Shown here one piece after another: positions 1 through 8,600 of a DNA stretch of 53,318 nt (the stretch's first letter is position 1; every line of letters starts with the position of its first letter). This DNA comes from 2-01-FULL-40-42 sp964349415 (GTDB taxonomy: Bacteria; Patescibacteriota; Microgenomatia; UBA1406; GWC2-37-13). Made by a program: the position numbers and the translations under genes. Below the pieces are notes generated by a model that saw only the letters and a list, made by a program, of their open reading frames with translations, did no database searches and was not told where the DNA came from. The stretch lies in contig CAYGGJ010000001.1 of NCBI GenBank assembly GCA_964349415.1, positions 1 to 53,318 of the forward strand, read 5' to 3'.

Positions 1-54
1 CTTATGCTTCTCGCAGGCGCGGTGATGCTTCTTTCGCGCCGAAAAGAGCCGTAA
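1..54 (+). CDS. C-terminal end of a membrane-anchored protein (partial)
   Basis: The window opens inside a reading frame that ends in TAA at 52-54. The 17 visible residues read LMLLAGAVMLLSRRKEP, a hydrophobic stretch followed by a basic tail. This is the usual end of a surface protein held by a C-terminal transmembrane helix, like the ends of the genes at 18371 and 43897. Whether an LPxTG-like motif precedes it cannot be seen. It is read in the same direction as the following gene. Confidence 0.55.
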   Translation, partial: LMLLAGAVMLLSRRKEP

Positions 55-83
55 CTTGGTTTTTGATCATCTATAATTAAAAG

Positions 84-1163
84 ATGAGGAAGCATCGACT
101 CCTTCTCGCATTCCTTCTTTTTCTGGCAGGCATTCTATTTGTTTATTTTCAATTCAGACAGGAGAACGTCGCACCCATCCAAAAAAGAGGTGAAGTAAAA
201 CAGAAAGAGGACAGCGAGAAAACCCCAGTTCCGATCACGCAGACCTCGCTTTTTGTACCTTCGTGGACACTTGACGACTCACCACTCCCCGGAAATTACG
301 ACAGATTCATATATTTTGGTGTTACCGGGACGGCCAGTGGCATTGAGATCGAAGACGAGGGGTATCAAAGCCTTGCAAATTTTTTAGAAGCTGTACCTGA
401 GGGTTCAAAGAAACTTCTGACCGTCAAGATGACCAATTCCTCAACAAACCTGGCGGTTTTAAAAAACAAAGAAGCACAAAGGATGATCATCAATGAGTCG
501 ATAAAGATAGCGCGGGATAATAAATTTGACGGTCTGGTTTTGGACTTCGAGCTTTTTAGTCTGTTTAACGAGAGTTCAACTCAGATAAACTCATTTGTGG
601 CTGATTTTTATGGACCTGTCAAGCAAAATAATCTTAGCTTTGCCCTCACTATTTACGGCGATGTTTTCTACCGCAAAAGACCGTACGATCTGGACTTTTT
701 GGGGAAAAACAGCGATGAGATTATGATCATGGCCTATGATTTTCACAAAAGTATCGGAGAGCCGGGTCCAAATTTTCCATTATCCGGGAAAGAGAAGTAC
801 GGATATGATATGGAAGTAATGTTGGATGACTATACTGCCAAAGTTTCGCCGGAAAAGCTGACCGTATTGTTTGGGATGTATGGATATGATTGGGCTGTTG
901 ATGAGAAGAAGAGGCCTTTGCGACAGGCTACTGCTCTAAGTTTAAATCAGATACGGTCTAAATACCTCGAGACCTGTGGAAAGACTAATTGCGTACCGTT
1001 TCGTGATGAAAAAGCCAAAGAAAACGAGATAAATTACGTAGATGGTGGATCACTCTACCATATTATCTGGTTTGAAGACGAAGAATCTGTCAAAGAAAAA
1101 AGCGAAATTATTAAGCAAAACGGAGTAGGATCGATCGGCTACTGGGCTTCTGGCTACTTCTGA
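84..1163 (+). CDS. GH18-like glycoside hydrolase, membrane-anchored
   Basis: 359 residues. An N-terminal signal/anchor helix (about residues 5-23) puts the domain outside the membrane. The motif D149-G-L-V-L-D154-F-E156 matches the GH18 active-site pattern DGxDxDxE; the catalytic Glu and the adjacent Asp are present but the middle Asp is Val152. A second family signature, M-A-Y218-D219, follows, and the C-terminus SIGYWASGYF resembles the closing strand of chitinase-like barrels. The family includes chitinases and spore-type peptidoglycan hydrolases; the substrate is not deducible. A -10 box TATAAT at 72-77 ends 7 bases before the ATG, which supports this start and a leaderless message. Confidence 0.75.
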   Translation: MRKHRLLLAFLLFLAGILFVYFQFRQENVAPIQKRGEVKQKEDSEKTPVPITQTSLFVPSWTLDDSPLPGNYDRFIYFGVTGTASGIEIEDEGYQSLANFLEAVPEGSKKLLTVKMTNSSTNLAVLKNKEAQRMIINESIKIARDNKFDGLVLDFELFSLFNESSTQINSFVADFYGPVKQNNLSFALTIYGDVFYRKRPYDLDFLGKNSDEIMIMAYDFHKSIGEPGPNFPLSGKEKYGYDMEVMLDDYTAKVSPEKLTVLFGMYGYDWAVDEKKRPLRQATALSLNQIRSKYLETCGKTNCVPFRDEKAKENEINYVDGGSLYHIIWFEDEESVKEKSEIIKQNGVGSIGYWASGYF

Positions 1164-1185
1164 CGTAGCATGAAGCATATGGTAC

Positions 1186-1491
1186 TTAGGTTTTTGTTTT
1201 TCGTTTCACGTTATGTGTTTCAGGTTTCGCGCTTCGCTTAAAAGCGCCAAGTTCTTTTAATTTCCACATGAAGAGAGCCGATCTGTTTCTGGCGTTTGCA
1301 TCCGAAACAAACCTGTAAGCTTTGTCCAATATGGGTCTTGGAATGGTTTTTGCAAACTTGATATACATGCTTATATGTTTTTCATCACCTAGTTTTTGAG
1401 CAAGATTGACGCCATAAGCTTGATATTCGCGGGACACATACCTATCCTCAAAGGGATCAAACTTATCAAGAATATCTCGAATGGTTTTCAT
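1186..1491 (-). CDS. Small conserved-looking hypothetical protein
   Basis: 101 residues, no family recognised. The first 80 residues form a charged, mostly helical protein; the last 15 (KRSAKPETHNVKRKTKT) are very basic and are encoded by an intergenic-type repeat, so the C-terminus may have been extended by read-through into repeat DNA. A strong promoter lies directly upstream: TTGCAA at 1523-1528, 17-bp spacer, TACAAT at 1500-1505, predicting a start site 2 bases before the ATG. It converges with the GH18-like gene. Confidence 0.6.
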   Translation of the reverse strand: MKTIRDILDKFDPFEDRYVSREYQAYGVNLAQKLGDEKHISMYIKFAKTIPRPILDKAYRFVSDANARNRSALFMWKLKELGAFKRSAKPETHNVKRKTKT

Positions 1492-1499
1492 GGTAAGGA

Positions 1500-1528
1500 A
1501 TTGTAAATTTTTAGAAGTAAATTTGCAA
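1500..1528 (-). promoter_or_regulatory. Sigma70-type promoter, leaderless, of the gene starting at 1491
   Basis: On the minus strand TTGCAA (1523-1528), a 17-bp spacer and TACAAT (1500-1505). The -10 box ends 9 bases from the ATG, so transcription should begin about 2 bases upstream of it. Confidence 0.65.
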
Positions 1529-1536
1529 CGTCGATG

Positions 1537-2382
1537 TTATTTGGGGAAGTCCGGGATCGCAGGAGGCTTTGGTGCATCTGCGGGTGGCTGATCGGTTGGT
1601 GCCGGTGGAGGAGGTGTTGGTTGATCTGAAGGGCTGGGGACATGGGTTGTCGGCATATCGCTTCCTCCGGGTGGTGTGGCCGGTCCGGGCGGAATATCAG
1701 ATGCTTTTGATTGAAGATCTTTAAGAATAGCTGCAAGAGGATCACTTGCTGCGGATTCTGTTGGTTCCGGAATACTCGGTGTGGATGCTGGAGCCGGTGG
1801 TACATCAACTACAGGCGATGGTGTTGGATCGACTACAGGAGGTTCTACTACCGGTGGAGGGGTTGGTTCCGGAGCAGCTGGCGGAGGAGGTGTATCTGAT
1901 GGACCCGGTGGTGCAAGAGTATCGCTCATGGCTGAAACCTGTGGTTCAGGCATACTAGGAGTAGTAGGTTCAACCGGTGCAGACGGTGGTGTGGGTGTTT
2001 CAGCGACAGGTGGTTCTATTACCGGAGGGGGTGTTGGTTCAGGTTGCGGTGCCGGTGCAGGAGGTTCGACTACAGGTGGTTGAGCCGGCTGATCGCTTGG
2101 GGGAGTTGGTTGATCAGAAGCAGCGGAGACTGCAACTCCACTAAGCGCTTTATCAAACTCTTCTTGCGTGAAACCTTTTAGCACTACGGTTTGACCGTCA
2201 TCTTTTTCTATTTTGGTTACCGGAACGCCCTTAAAGTTATTTCCTGCGGTAAGCATTTCATTCAGAAACTCACGGTTTTGGTCAAGGTTTTTTTCTTCGA
2301 AGGCAATGCCTTTTGATTGCAGGTAGGTCTTTTCTTGGTCGCAGAATGGGCAGTTATTAATAGTGTACAACGTCACTTTCAT
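1537..2382 (-). CDS. Glutaredoxin-like protein with long Pro-rich tail
   Basis: 281 residues. Residues 1-85 are a complete thioredoxin-fold glutaredoxin: MKVTLYTINNCPFCDQEK carries the redox motif C11-P-F-C14, a cis-Pro loop follows (GVPVTKI) and the helix FTQEEFDKAL closes the domain. Family members reduce disulfides or act in NrdH-type electron transfer. From about residue 88 to the end the protein is a low-complexity tail dominated by PPVVEPP, PTPP and SDQP units, with no signal peptide, so the domain is probably cytosolic and the tail may act as an extended tether. Such tails are not typical of glutaredoxins. A perfect TTGACA box (2418-2423) and CATAAT (2395-2400) precede it. Confidence 0.85.
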   Translation of the reverse strand: MKVTLYTINNCPFCDQEKTYLQSKGIAFEEKNLDQNREFLNEMLTAGNNFKGVPVTKIEKDDGQTVVLKGFTQEEFDKALSGVAVSAASDQPTPPSDQPAQPPVVEPPAPAPQPEPTPPPVIEPPVAETPTPPSAPVEPTTPSMPEPQVSAMSDTLAPPGPSDTPPPPAAPEPTPPPVVEPPVVDPTPSPVVDVPPAPASTPSIPEPTESAASDPLAAILKDLQSKASDIPPGPATPPGGSDMPTTHVPSPSDQPTPPPPAPTDQPPADAPKPPAIPDFPK

Positions 2383-2394
2383 AAGTTACATTTC

Positions 2395-2423
2395 ATTATG
2401 AACAACTCTAACTTTTTTGTCAA
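2395..2423 (-). promoter_or_regulatory. Sigma70-type promoter of the glutaredoxin-like gene
   Basis: Minus strand TTGACA (2418-2423), 17-bp spacer, CATAAT (2395-2400). It overlaps the end of pth, so the glutaredoxin can be transcribed independently. The predicted leader is only about 6 bases. Confidence 0.65.
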
Positions 2424-2956
2424 GGGAAACTTTGCAATACTTTGGGAAATACTTCGTCGGTCAGCTTCTTTTCCTCTTCTGCAGTGAAGTTCTGTAAGAC
2501 ATATGCTTCGCCGTTCACTCTGTTTTCTGTGGGGCGGTTATCAACGCCGATCCGAATCTGAGTAAAATTTTGTGTCTTAAGATGTTCTTCTATTGAAAGG
2601 AGGCCGTTATGAGTACGCGGACCAAGTCCCTCATGTATTTTAAAATCTCCCAGTCCTATATCGAGATCATCGTAAACTACCGCCAGATCCCCAACGGGGT
2701 ACTTGTAGTAGTCAAGTATTTTTTTGACTGCCTGACCTGATCTATTCATAAAGGTTTGAGGCTTTACAAAAAGACAATTCATATCTTTAAACGTGACATT
2801 ATAGATAATGCTATCCAGTTTTTGATTGTTATCCTCTGATCTCAATTGTAAGTCCTCATTTTTGAGTAAAAAATCGATCATAATAAATCCCACATTATGG
2901 CGGTTATATTGATATTCCTTCCCAGGATTTCCCAAGCCGATATAAATTTTTTTCAT
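2420..2956 (-). CDS. pth: Peptidyl-tRNA hydrolase
   Basis: 178 residues, close to the usual bacterial length of about 190. It cleaves the ester bond of peptidyl-tRNAs released from stalled ribosomes. The family signature is plain: G-L-G-N10-P-G at the N-terminus, catalytic H20 in RHNVGF, the KPQTFMNRSGQAV loop and YDDLDIGLG with the Asp that activates the His. It is 6 bases from the zinc-ribbon gene upstream, but a GATAAA -10 box at 2962-2967 inside that gap ends 6 bases before the ATG, so it may have its own leaderless promoter. Confidence 0.96.
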   Translation of the reverse strand: MKKIYIGLGNPGKEYQYNRHNVGFIMIDFLLKNEDLQLRSEDNNQKLDSIIYNVTFKDMNCLFVKPQTFMNRSGQAVKKILDYYKYPVGDLAVVYDDLDIGLGDFKIHEGLGPRTHNGLLSIEEHLKTQNFTQIRIGVDNRPTENRVNGEAYVLQNFTAEEEKKLTDEVFPKVLQSFP

Positions 2957-2962
2957 AAGAAT

Positions 2963-3712
2963 TTATCTTGATATGACAAGCTTTTTAACACCGGTTCTTA
3001 AAGACTTCCCCTCTTTATCGGTAAGTACAAATTGATAGGTATACTGTTCGTTCTCCAGCAGTTCTGTTAAAACTACTTGATGGATAGTAGAAACTTCCTT
3101 TGAGACGTCCTTCGTAATGCTTTTCCTGCTCTTTGTGTTAGTGATTATAATTTGTGACTTAAGTGGAGTGTTGGTGCGGAACCCAAGTAGTATATAGCGT
3201 CCTGATTTTATTATACTCAATGTTTTGAACAAATCTGAAGCTTCGGATCTTATTGTAGATCTATTTTGAATAGTGCTAAAGGTAAGGTATGTAGTACCGG
3301 CAAGGACTAGTATAATAAATACTACGAGGACAGAATGAATAGTGGCAAAAGGCTTATCCCAGGTCTTGTAATAATCGATTTTCGCACCCTGTGCTTTTTT
3401 AAATTTCAACAAATCATTGGCATAGGTAAAAACACCTGAGCATGAGGGGCATAAAAACAGAATTACATTGGATGGCACTGCTTGCGTATTGGAAAGTGGA
3501 GAGAGGGGGCTAAAGTCTTTCGGGCAGACCTTATCCTTTGGGGATATGAGATTTTGATATTTTTCTGCAGAAAGCTTTAGGGCTGTGTCAAAGGTGATAC
3601 GGTTGATTCCGTTTTCCTCAAAAAAACTTGCCCCGCAGCTTGCACAATGGCTTACATATTGATTGTCGTAGTAGTCAGACTTCATCATTTCTGAGCAGTT
3701 AGGGCAGAGCAT
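2963..3712 (-). CDS. Zinc-ribbon single-pass membrane protein
   Basis: 249 residues from the start MLCPNCSEMM. The N-terminal half has two treble-clef/ribbon pairs: CPNC at 3-6 with CASC about 20 residues later, and a second CP/CPSC pair, as in TFIIB-type zinc ribbons. A transmembrane helix (HSVLVVFIILVLAGTTYLTF) follows, then a C-terminal beta-rich, Fn3-like domain of about 100 residues presumably outside. A longer frame runs upstream to 3883 but it crosses the divergent gene. The chosen ATG lies exactly 7 bases from a TATACT box (3719-3724), which supports it. Function unknown; zinc ribbons of this kind often bind nucleic acid or protein. Confidence 0.8.
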   Translation of the reverse strand: MLCPNCSEMMKSDYYDNQYVSHCASCGASFFEENGINRITFDTALKLSAEKYQNLISPKDKVCPKDFSPLSPLSNTQAVPSNVILFLCPSCSGVFTYANDLLKFKKAQGAKIDYYKTWDKPFATIHSVLVVFIILVLAGTTYLTFSTIQNRSTIRSEASDLFKTLSIIKSGRYILLGFRTNTPLKSQIIITNTKSRKSITKDVSKEVSTIHQVVLTELLENEQYTYQFVLTDKEGKSLRTGVKKLVISR

Positions 3713-3718
3713 GAAATA

Positions 3719-3772
3719 AGTATACAGAACTTTATTTTGGATATTGCAAAATACTATAGATTCCTCTATGGT
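3719..3772. promoter_or_regulatory. Divergent promoter pair sharing one palindromic -35 box
   Basis: TTGCAA at 3744-3749 is its own reverse complement. Rightward it stands 17 bp from TATGGT (3767-3772), which ends 7 bases before the ATG at 3779. Leftward it stands 19 bp from TATACT (3719-3724), which ends 7 bases before the ATG at 3712. Both messages would be leaderless and polymerase could bind in only one direction at a time. Confidence 0.6.
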
Positions 3773-3778
3773 TATTGT

Positions 3779-4132
3779 ATGAATAAACAGGCTGATGAAT
3801 TCCGCCAGTTTATTGAGGTAGAAGTCCTTAAAATCATAAAGAAACTTATTCAGGCAGGTGAAACACCCAAAGAAGAAATTCATGAAATCTCCCAGCTTAC
3901 CCTTGATCTTATAAAGCCCGGCATGACAATAGAAGAGCTTTATTCAAACGCTGTAAAACTCGATGATAAAAATTCGAAACTTGCTCCTCTTGTGCACGTG
4001 ATTATGAATGCATACGAGACCCACTTTGAACACAAAGCAATAGATCAGGTTGCCGGACTTATTAAGTCGGGAAAATATGATGACGCCCAAGACATGGTTA
4101 AAAAAGTTTTAGAGTTTAAAATTTCATCTTAA
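3779..4132 (+). CDS. Small acidic hypothetical protein
   Basis: 117 residues beginning MNKQADEFRQFIEVEVLK. All-helical, acidic, without signal or membrane segment. No family recognised with confidence. It resembles the gene at 5257 in size and style (a soluble helical protein ahead of a larger one). The start is taken from the leaderless promoter TTGCAA/TATGGT; an upstream in-frame ATG at 3737 would lie inside the promoter. One base separates its stop from the next ATG (TAATATG), so it opens a co-transcribed run with the genes at 4134, 5257 and 5638. Confidence 0.75.
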   Translation: MNKQADEFRQFIEVEVLKIIKKLIQAGETPKEEIHEISQLTLDLIKPGMTIEELYSNAVKLDDKNSKLAPLVHVIMNAYETHFEHKAIDQVAGLIKSGKYDDAQDMVKKVLEFKISS

Positions 4133-4133
4133 T

Positions 4134-5201
4134 ATGGCAGGACCAGCAGCACCCCCGGTAGAAGCCCCGCGACCAACAGCTGAAGCACCTAAAAAGGTAA
4201 AGCCAAAAGAGCCGGCAATTCCTAGAGAAGAAGCGCAGGAAATGATCGATGTGATAGACGAAGCTGTGGAGGTAAGCGAAGCCGGCGACGGTCAAAAACA
4301 AGCGGGAGATGATAGTGAAACTACAGAGGGCAAAGCTAATGACCCGGAAGGAGCAGGAGAAGATAAGGAGCAGGAAAAAGACAGAAGAACAGAGGTTGCC
4401 CGTGAAGGTCTGGGAGAAATTCTTGTATTATCGGGTTCAAGGATTGCAGGCCGTGATAGAGCGGAAAGAGTGAAAGGGAGAAGCGCCCGCGCCGAAAAAA
4501 AAAGGGAGAAAAGAAAAGAAAAAATATTCGCAAAGGGTAACGAAGATGAAGACATGATTCGTCAGCGGGCTGCCGCACAGATAGAAAAAGGAACAACGCC
4601 TCAGGAGATCTGTGACGGCATAGACGTACTCGATGCACTTGATGCTCGTCGATTAAGAGAACTCCAAGAACGTGTGGGCTACATTGAAAAGAACATTCAC
4701 AAGGAGCCTTCCAAAAGCCAACCAACACTTAAAGGAGAGTACGAAGAGATCACGGCAGAGATTGGTCAGAGGCAGGAATTAATGAAAAACCGGAGCGAAG
4801 TAAGAGCCGGGCATGAAAAAAATTCAGGAGAGAAAATTCCCAACAAGATCGACAATACAGTTCACAACATAATAGTAGAGGTTAGGGGGAAAATGAACGA
4901 GAGAGATGCATATCAACCTCCTGAAGGGTGGCAGAACGACCCTCTTTTAGTAGTTGAAGATCTTGCCAATAAGGCCGGTGAACAACCGGTGATCATGGAG
5001 GCGGTTACCGAATCCATACTTTCACGTGTAGGTCACGAAAATGAAAAAATGGTAAAAGATCTTCTGAAACCAGACAAATGGCGCAAAAGAGGAAAGAGTC
5101 TTTTTATGATCTTACTCATCGCAGTGGCCGGGGGATTAGGACTTCAGGCAAAGAACGCATCTAAATCGGTTAAACAGCAAGGCCAGGGACAGATGGGATA
5201 A
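4134..5201 (+). CDS. Charged coiled-coil protein with C-terminal membrane helix
   Basis: 355 residues, no recognised family. Residues 1-30 are Ala/Pro/Lys-rich, residues 30-240 are extremely charged (Glu/Lys/Arg runs) and probably coiled coil, and the only hydrophobic segment is near the C-terminus (SLFMILLIAVAGGLGLQA, about 320-337), giving a tail-anchored arrangement with the bulk in the cytosol. Start chosen because it follows the previous stop by one base. The neighbouring giant gene at 5638 also has a charged N-terminus and membrane helices, so they may work together at the membrane; this is inference from position only. Confidence 0.75.
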   Translation: MAGPAAPPVEAPRPTAEAPKKVKPKEPAIPREEAQEMIDVIDEAVEVSEAGDGQKQAGDDSETTEGKANDPEGAGEDKEQEKDRRTEVAREGLGEILVLSGSRIAGRDRAERVKGRSARAEKKREKRKEKIFAKGNEDEDMIRQRAAAQIEKGTTPQEICDGIDVLDALDARRLRELQERVGYIEKNIHKEPSKSQPTLKGEYEEITAEIGQRQELMKNRSEVRAGHEKNSGEKIPNKIDNTVHNIIVEVRGKMNERDAYQPPEGWQNDPLLVVEDLANKAGEQPVIMEAVTESILSRVGHENEKMVKDLLKPDKWRKRGKSLFMILLIAVAGGLGLQAKNASKSVKQQGQGQMG

Positions 5202-5256
5202 AATCCACTTGCATATAGCACGAATTTTTGGTTCTATTAATTAATTACTCTATACT

Positions 5257-5619
5257 ATGGCAGACGCTCTTATACCCGATGAAGTCAAAACTTATATAGA
5301 AGGGCTACTTACAGATGCCGGAATGACAGCTCTTGACGACACCATGAAAGATGAGATGGTTAAAGAACTTTTTGTAAGAGTTGATAACTATCTCGCATCG
5401 GTACTGGTCCAACAACTCCCACAGGAGAATCTTGAGGTATTTATCAAAATGAACGAAGAAAATAAATCCCGTGAAGAAATAGAATCTTTCTTAAAGGAAA
5501 AAATTCCAAATGTTCAGGATGTATTTACCAAAGCCTTTGCAGACTTTCGCACAATGTATTTGGGTAATGTAGCGGTAGCACGTTCTACAGAACCTCAAAA
5601 GGAAGCGGAAAAAAATTAA
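5257..5619 (+). CDS. Small helical protein, DUF5663-like
   Basis: 120 residues, soluble and helical, beginning MADALIPDEVKTYIEGLL. The pattern of an N-terminal helix pair, an LxQQLPxE stretch and a C-terminal helix recalls the small DUF5663 proteins common in Patescibacteria, but this identification is from memory and not certain. No catalytic residues are apparent. It sits 18 bases ahead of the giant gene at 5638 and is probably co-transcribed with it. Only a weak -10-like TACTCT (5246-5251) is visible upstream. Confidence 0.7.
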   Translation: MADALIPDEVKTYIEGLLTDAGMTALDDTMKDEMVKELFVRVDNYLASVLVQQLPQENLEVFIKMNEENKSREEIESFLKEKIPNVQDVFTKAFADFRTMYLGNVAVARSTEPQKEAEKN

Positions 5620-5637
5620 TGAATCCTATACCTTGCA

Positions 5638-8600
5638 ATGCCTGGTGATCCAAGAATAGAAGATGCGAGAAAACACGAGGTAAGGGAAAAACCTTCGCGC
5701 GAACAAGTACTTCAAACCTTCAACGATACTCTCGGTCAGATGAAAGACGCTCCGGATCTTTTGCCGAATGAAAAAAGAGAGCTTGAGCGTATAGAAAAAT
5801 TTGTCGAGCGGACGCTCGATCATCCAAAAGGCTCTCGCCTTAGTGTAGAAAGAACATACCGGCATCCTGACAATCCCGACTGGAGGCTCCGTACTAACGA
5901 AGGGATCCCGGTAGACGGGATGATCGACTACCTAACGCGGGTAATAGATTCAGACGATGTACCAAAAAAGAAAAAGGAAGAGCTTATAAAACAGCGCGCA
6001 GTCCTTGCGAAAAACAGCGTTGACTACCGTCGGGGAAAAAGAGCTGAACCTGCCAACTGGCTGCTGGTCGTAAAAGCATATGCTAAAGAAGAGGGGATCG
6101 ATGATCTCGAAGTAGCAAACGGAGAATTACTGCTCCGACTAGAGCTTTCACTTCCTCCTACCAAAGAGGAGATGGACATTTTAAGAGACACAGGAAGTCT
6201 TGACGAAGCACGTTTTTCTGCAGGAATTGGTATAGACAAACTTCCACCTGCTCCTACCGGAGAAGAACCCACCGACCCTTCGACGCCACCTGCCGAACCA
6301 ACACCTCCGGGAGATTCTCCCGACAGACCCCCACCTGCACCGGAACCGACTCCTCGTGAACCAGTGCCGCCAACCATAGATGATATAAGGGCCGATCAGT
6401 TAAGCGTTATGATCGGTGCGGGAGACGTATCGCTTGAGACCCTTGCAAGACATAAAGCAGAGGTAGAGCTGGAAGACAGAATCCAGCCCGACAAGAGGTT
6501 CTTCAAACGAGTTTGGTATCGCTGGACCAGGGAATTTTATGTTCAAAAATGGACCAAGCAGGCCCTTGAGGCAATGAGGGCAAGTGGTACATCTGCGGTC
6601 TCTTTGAGTTTTGGAAGAAAGGCAGCCGAGGTTCTTTCTACACAGACCGGGGCAATGGAGGCGACGGTAAAGAGCATCAAGGAAAGACTGGAGCTTGGGA
6701 GCATGGGTAAAAGATTCGATGAAAAGGTTACGGAAGCCGAAGGTTTATTGAGACAGGATATTCTCGACAGTATCATCAACCCTGTTGTTGGAGGAGAACG
6801 ACTTACTAAAGAAGAGGTCCAAAAGCGCCTTAGTGAGATTATGACTATTCACAAAGATGAGCCTGCTGTCAGAGAGGTCTTCGGATCGGACGAAGCAATA
6901 TACGGAAAGCTTTCGGAGTTTTATGCCACAGATATTTTAGAGATGGCCAATCTTCTGAGAACACACGAGAAGTCGCTCGAATGGATTGATGAGCATGTAA
7001 AGGTGAAGATGACCAACATGGGGTGGGCAGGAGGAAAAGAAACAGGCGACAAGCTAAGTTGGACAGACAGATTAATACGTCGTGGTCAGAAAAGCAGGAT
7101 TCTTGCTCCCATATTGAGTCCTACCGTAGTCGGAGCCCTTACTTCGATCGGTACTGCTCTTGCGCTTCGAGCTCCTGCGAAAGCACTTTCTGTAGCAGGT
7201 CACATTGCAGTTCCTGGTGCGGGTATGATATCGGGTGGATTCCTTGCAGCATGGAGAAGGAATTTTGAACTAAAGGTCGATAGAAGATTGCAAAGCGAGC
7301 AAAGAAAATACGGTGCAGAAATACCTATTGATGCGAAAAGAAGAATGCGGATGGAAAGTTTTGCCTATGACACTGTAACTGCGGAAAGTTTGCTAAACGG
7401 CTATGTTGACAGGGACGGAGTACATCAGCCGGGGATCCGTCAACTACGAGGTGGATTGGAAACAGAAGAAGGTAGAGAGTCGCTCGTCAAAAAAATAATC
7501 GAAATAGAGGAGCGCATAGATTATTCACTGCGGGAACAAAAAGGCCTCATACGGTACAGTTCTGAGACCTCAGTTGCCCAGGAGCAAACCGCCCTTCTCA
7601 AAGAGTGCGTAGAAATGCGACAGGCACTTAGAGAGGTGGGATTTTCCGATGAGAGAATCAATCTCGTAGCAGAAAGACAGAGAGCTTCTTTTAATCAAAA
7701 CATACAGGAAAGCGACGCTGCGTTTGGAAGGTACCGGCTAAAAGAGTCGCTTAAATCAGGAGGAATAGGTGCAGTTGCCGGTCTTGCGGCAGGGGTTGTT
7801 GGTCATGAACTATGGACAGAAGGTTTGCACTGGGCAGGTGTAGGCGGTGGATCTTATGCTAGGGAAGTAGTAGGAGGAGGTGGGGGGAAGATTAACCCGG
7901 ATACACTTCACGATCTATATGCAAAAGGCGGCAGTCTGCCACTGGAGAATAATTTAGAGATTCGAGTTAATCCTGCCAATCACCACGTATTGCTTATTGA
8001 TTCTACATCAGGAAAACCAGTATCGGTAGATGCGGTCTTTGATCTTCAGAAAAACGGACATATTTACGTTGAAGGAAAACTTCCTGATGAGCTGCAGGAT
8101 CAATTACAAGAGGCAGGACTTAGGGTAAATGAAGGCCCGAAGATAGACGGAGTTAAAATAGTCGAAGAGCCCGGCAGGGGCATGAATGAAGTGGTAGGTC
8201 ACAAAACTTCGATTCCAAAGGGAACGGAATGGATACAGAACCCAAATGATCCGACAAAATGGGATCTTGTGGAAAAAGGACATCCTAAAAACGTATATTT
8301 GAACGATGCTCAGTTTGATGGAGCCGGAAGACTGACGAGTTATGATGTTGCCGGTTCATCTGCAAAAGTAGAACTTGCGGAAGTTGTTACGAAAAGAGAA
8401 ATAGCGGTAGGTGAAGTCGCAGCTGCAGAGCTTGATAAGTATGGTACTAATGTAGGACATAGAGAGTGGTATGGATACAATACTCCTTACTCAGAAAGAA
8501 ACGAATTAACCGCATACAATGCAATATTTGATTCGGCAAATGGTCAAAAAGGAGTGGTGTGGGATATGAGTCATATGCAACTCGGATATCAAGACGGTTT

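Noticed and set aside
1488..2083. Several open frames on both strands over the Pro-rich tail of the glutaredoxin
   Set aside because: They follow from the biased repeat composition, lack promoters and family features, and lie across a frame with a clear domain.
2963..3883. Longer zinc-ribbon frame starting at 3883
   Set aside because: The extra 57 residues cover the divergent gene and its promoter, and a perfect leaderless -10 box marks 3712.
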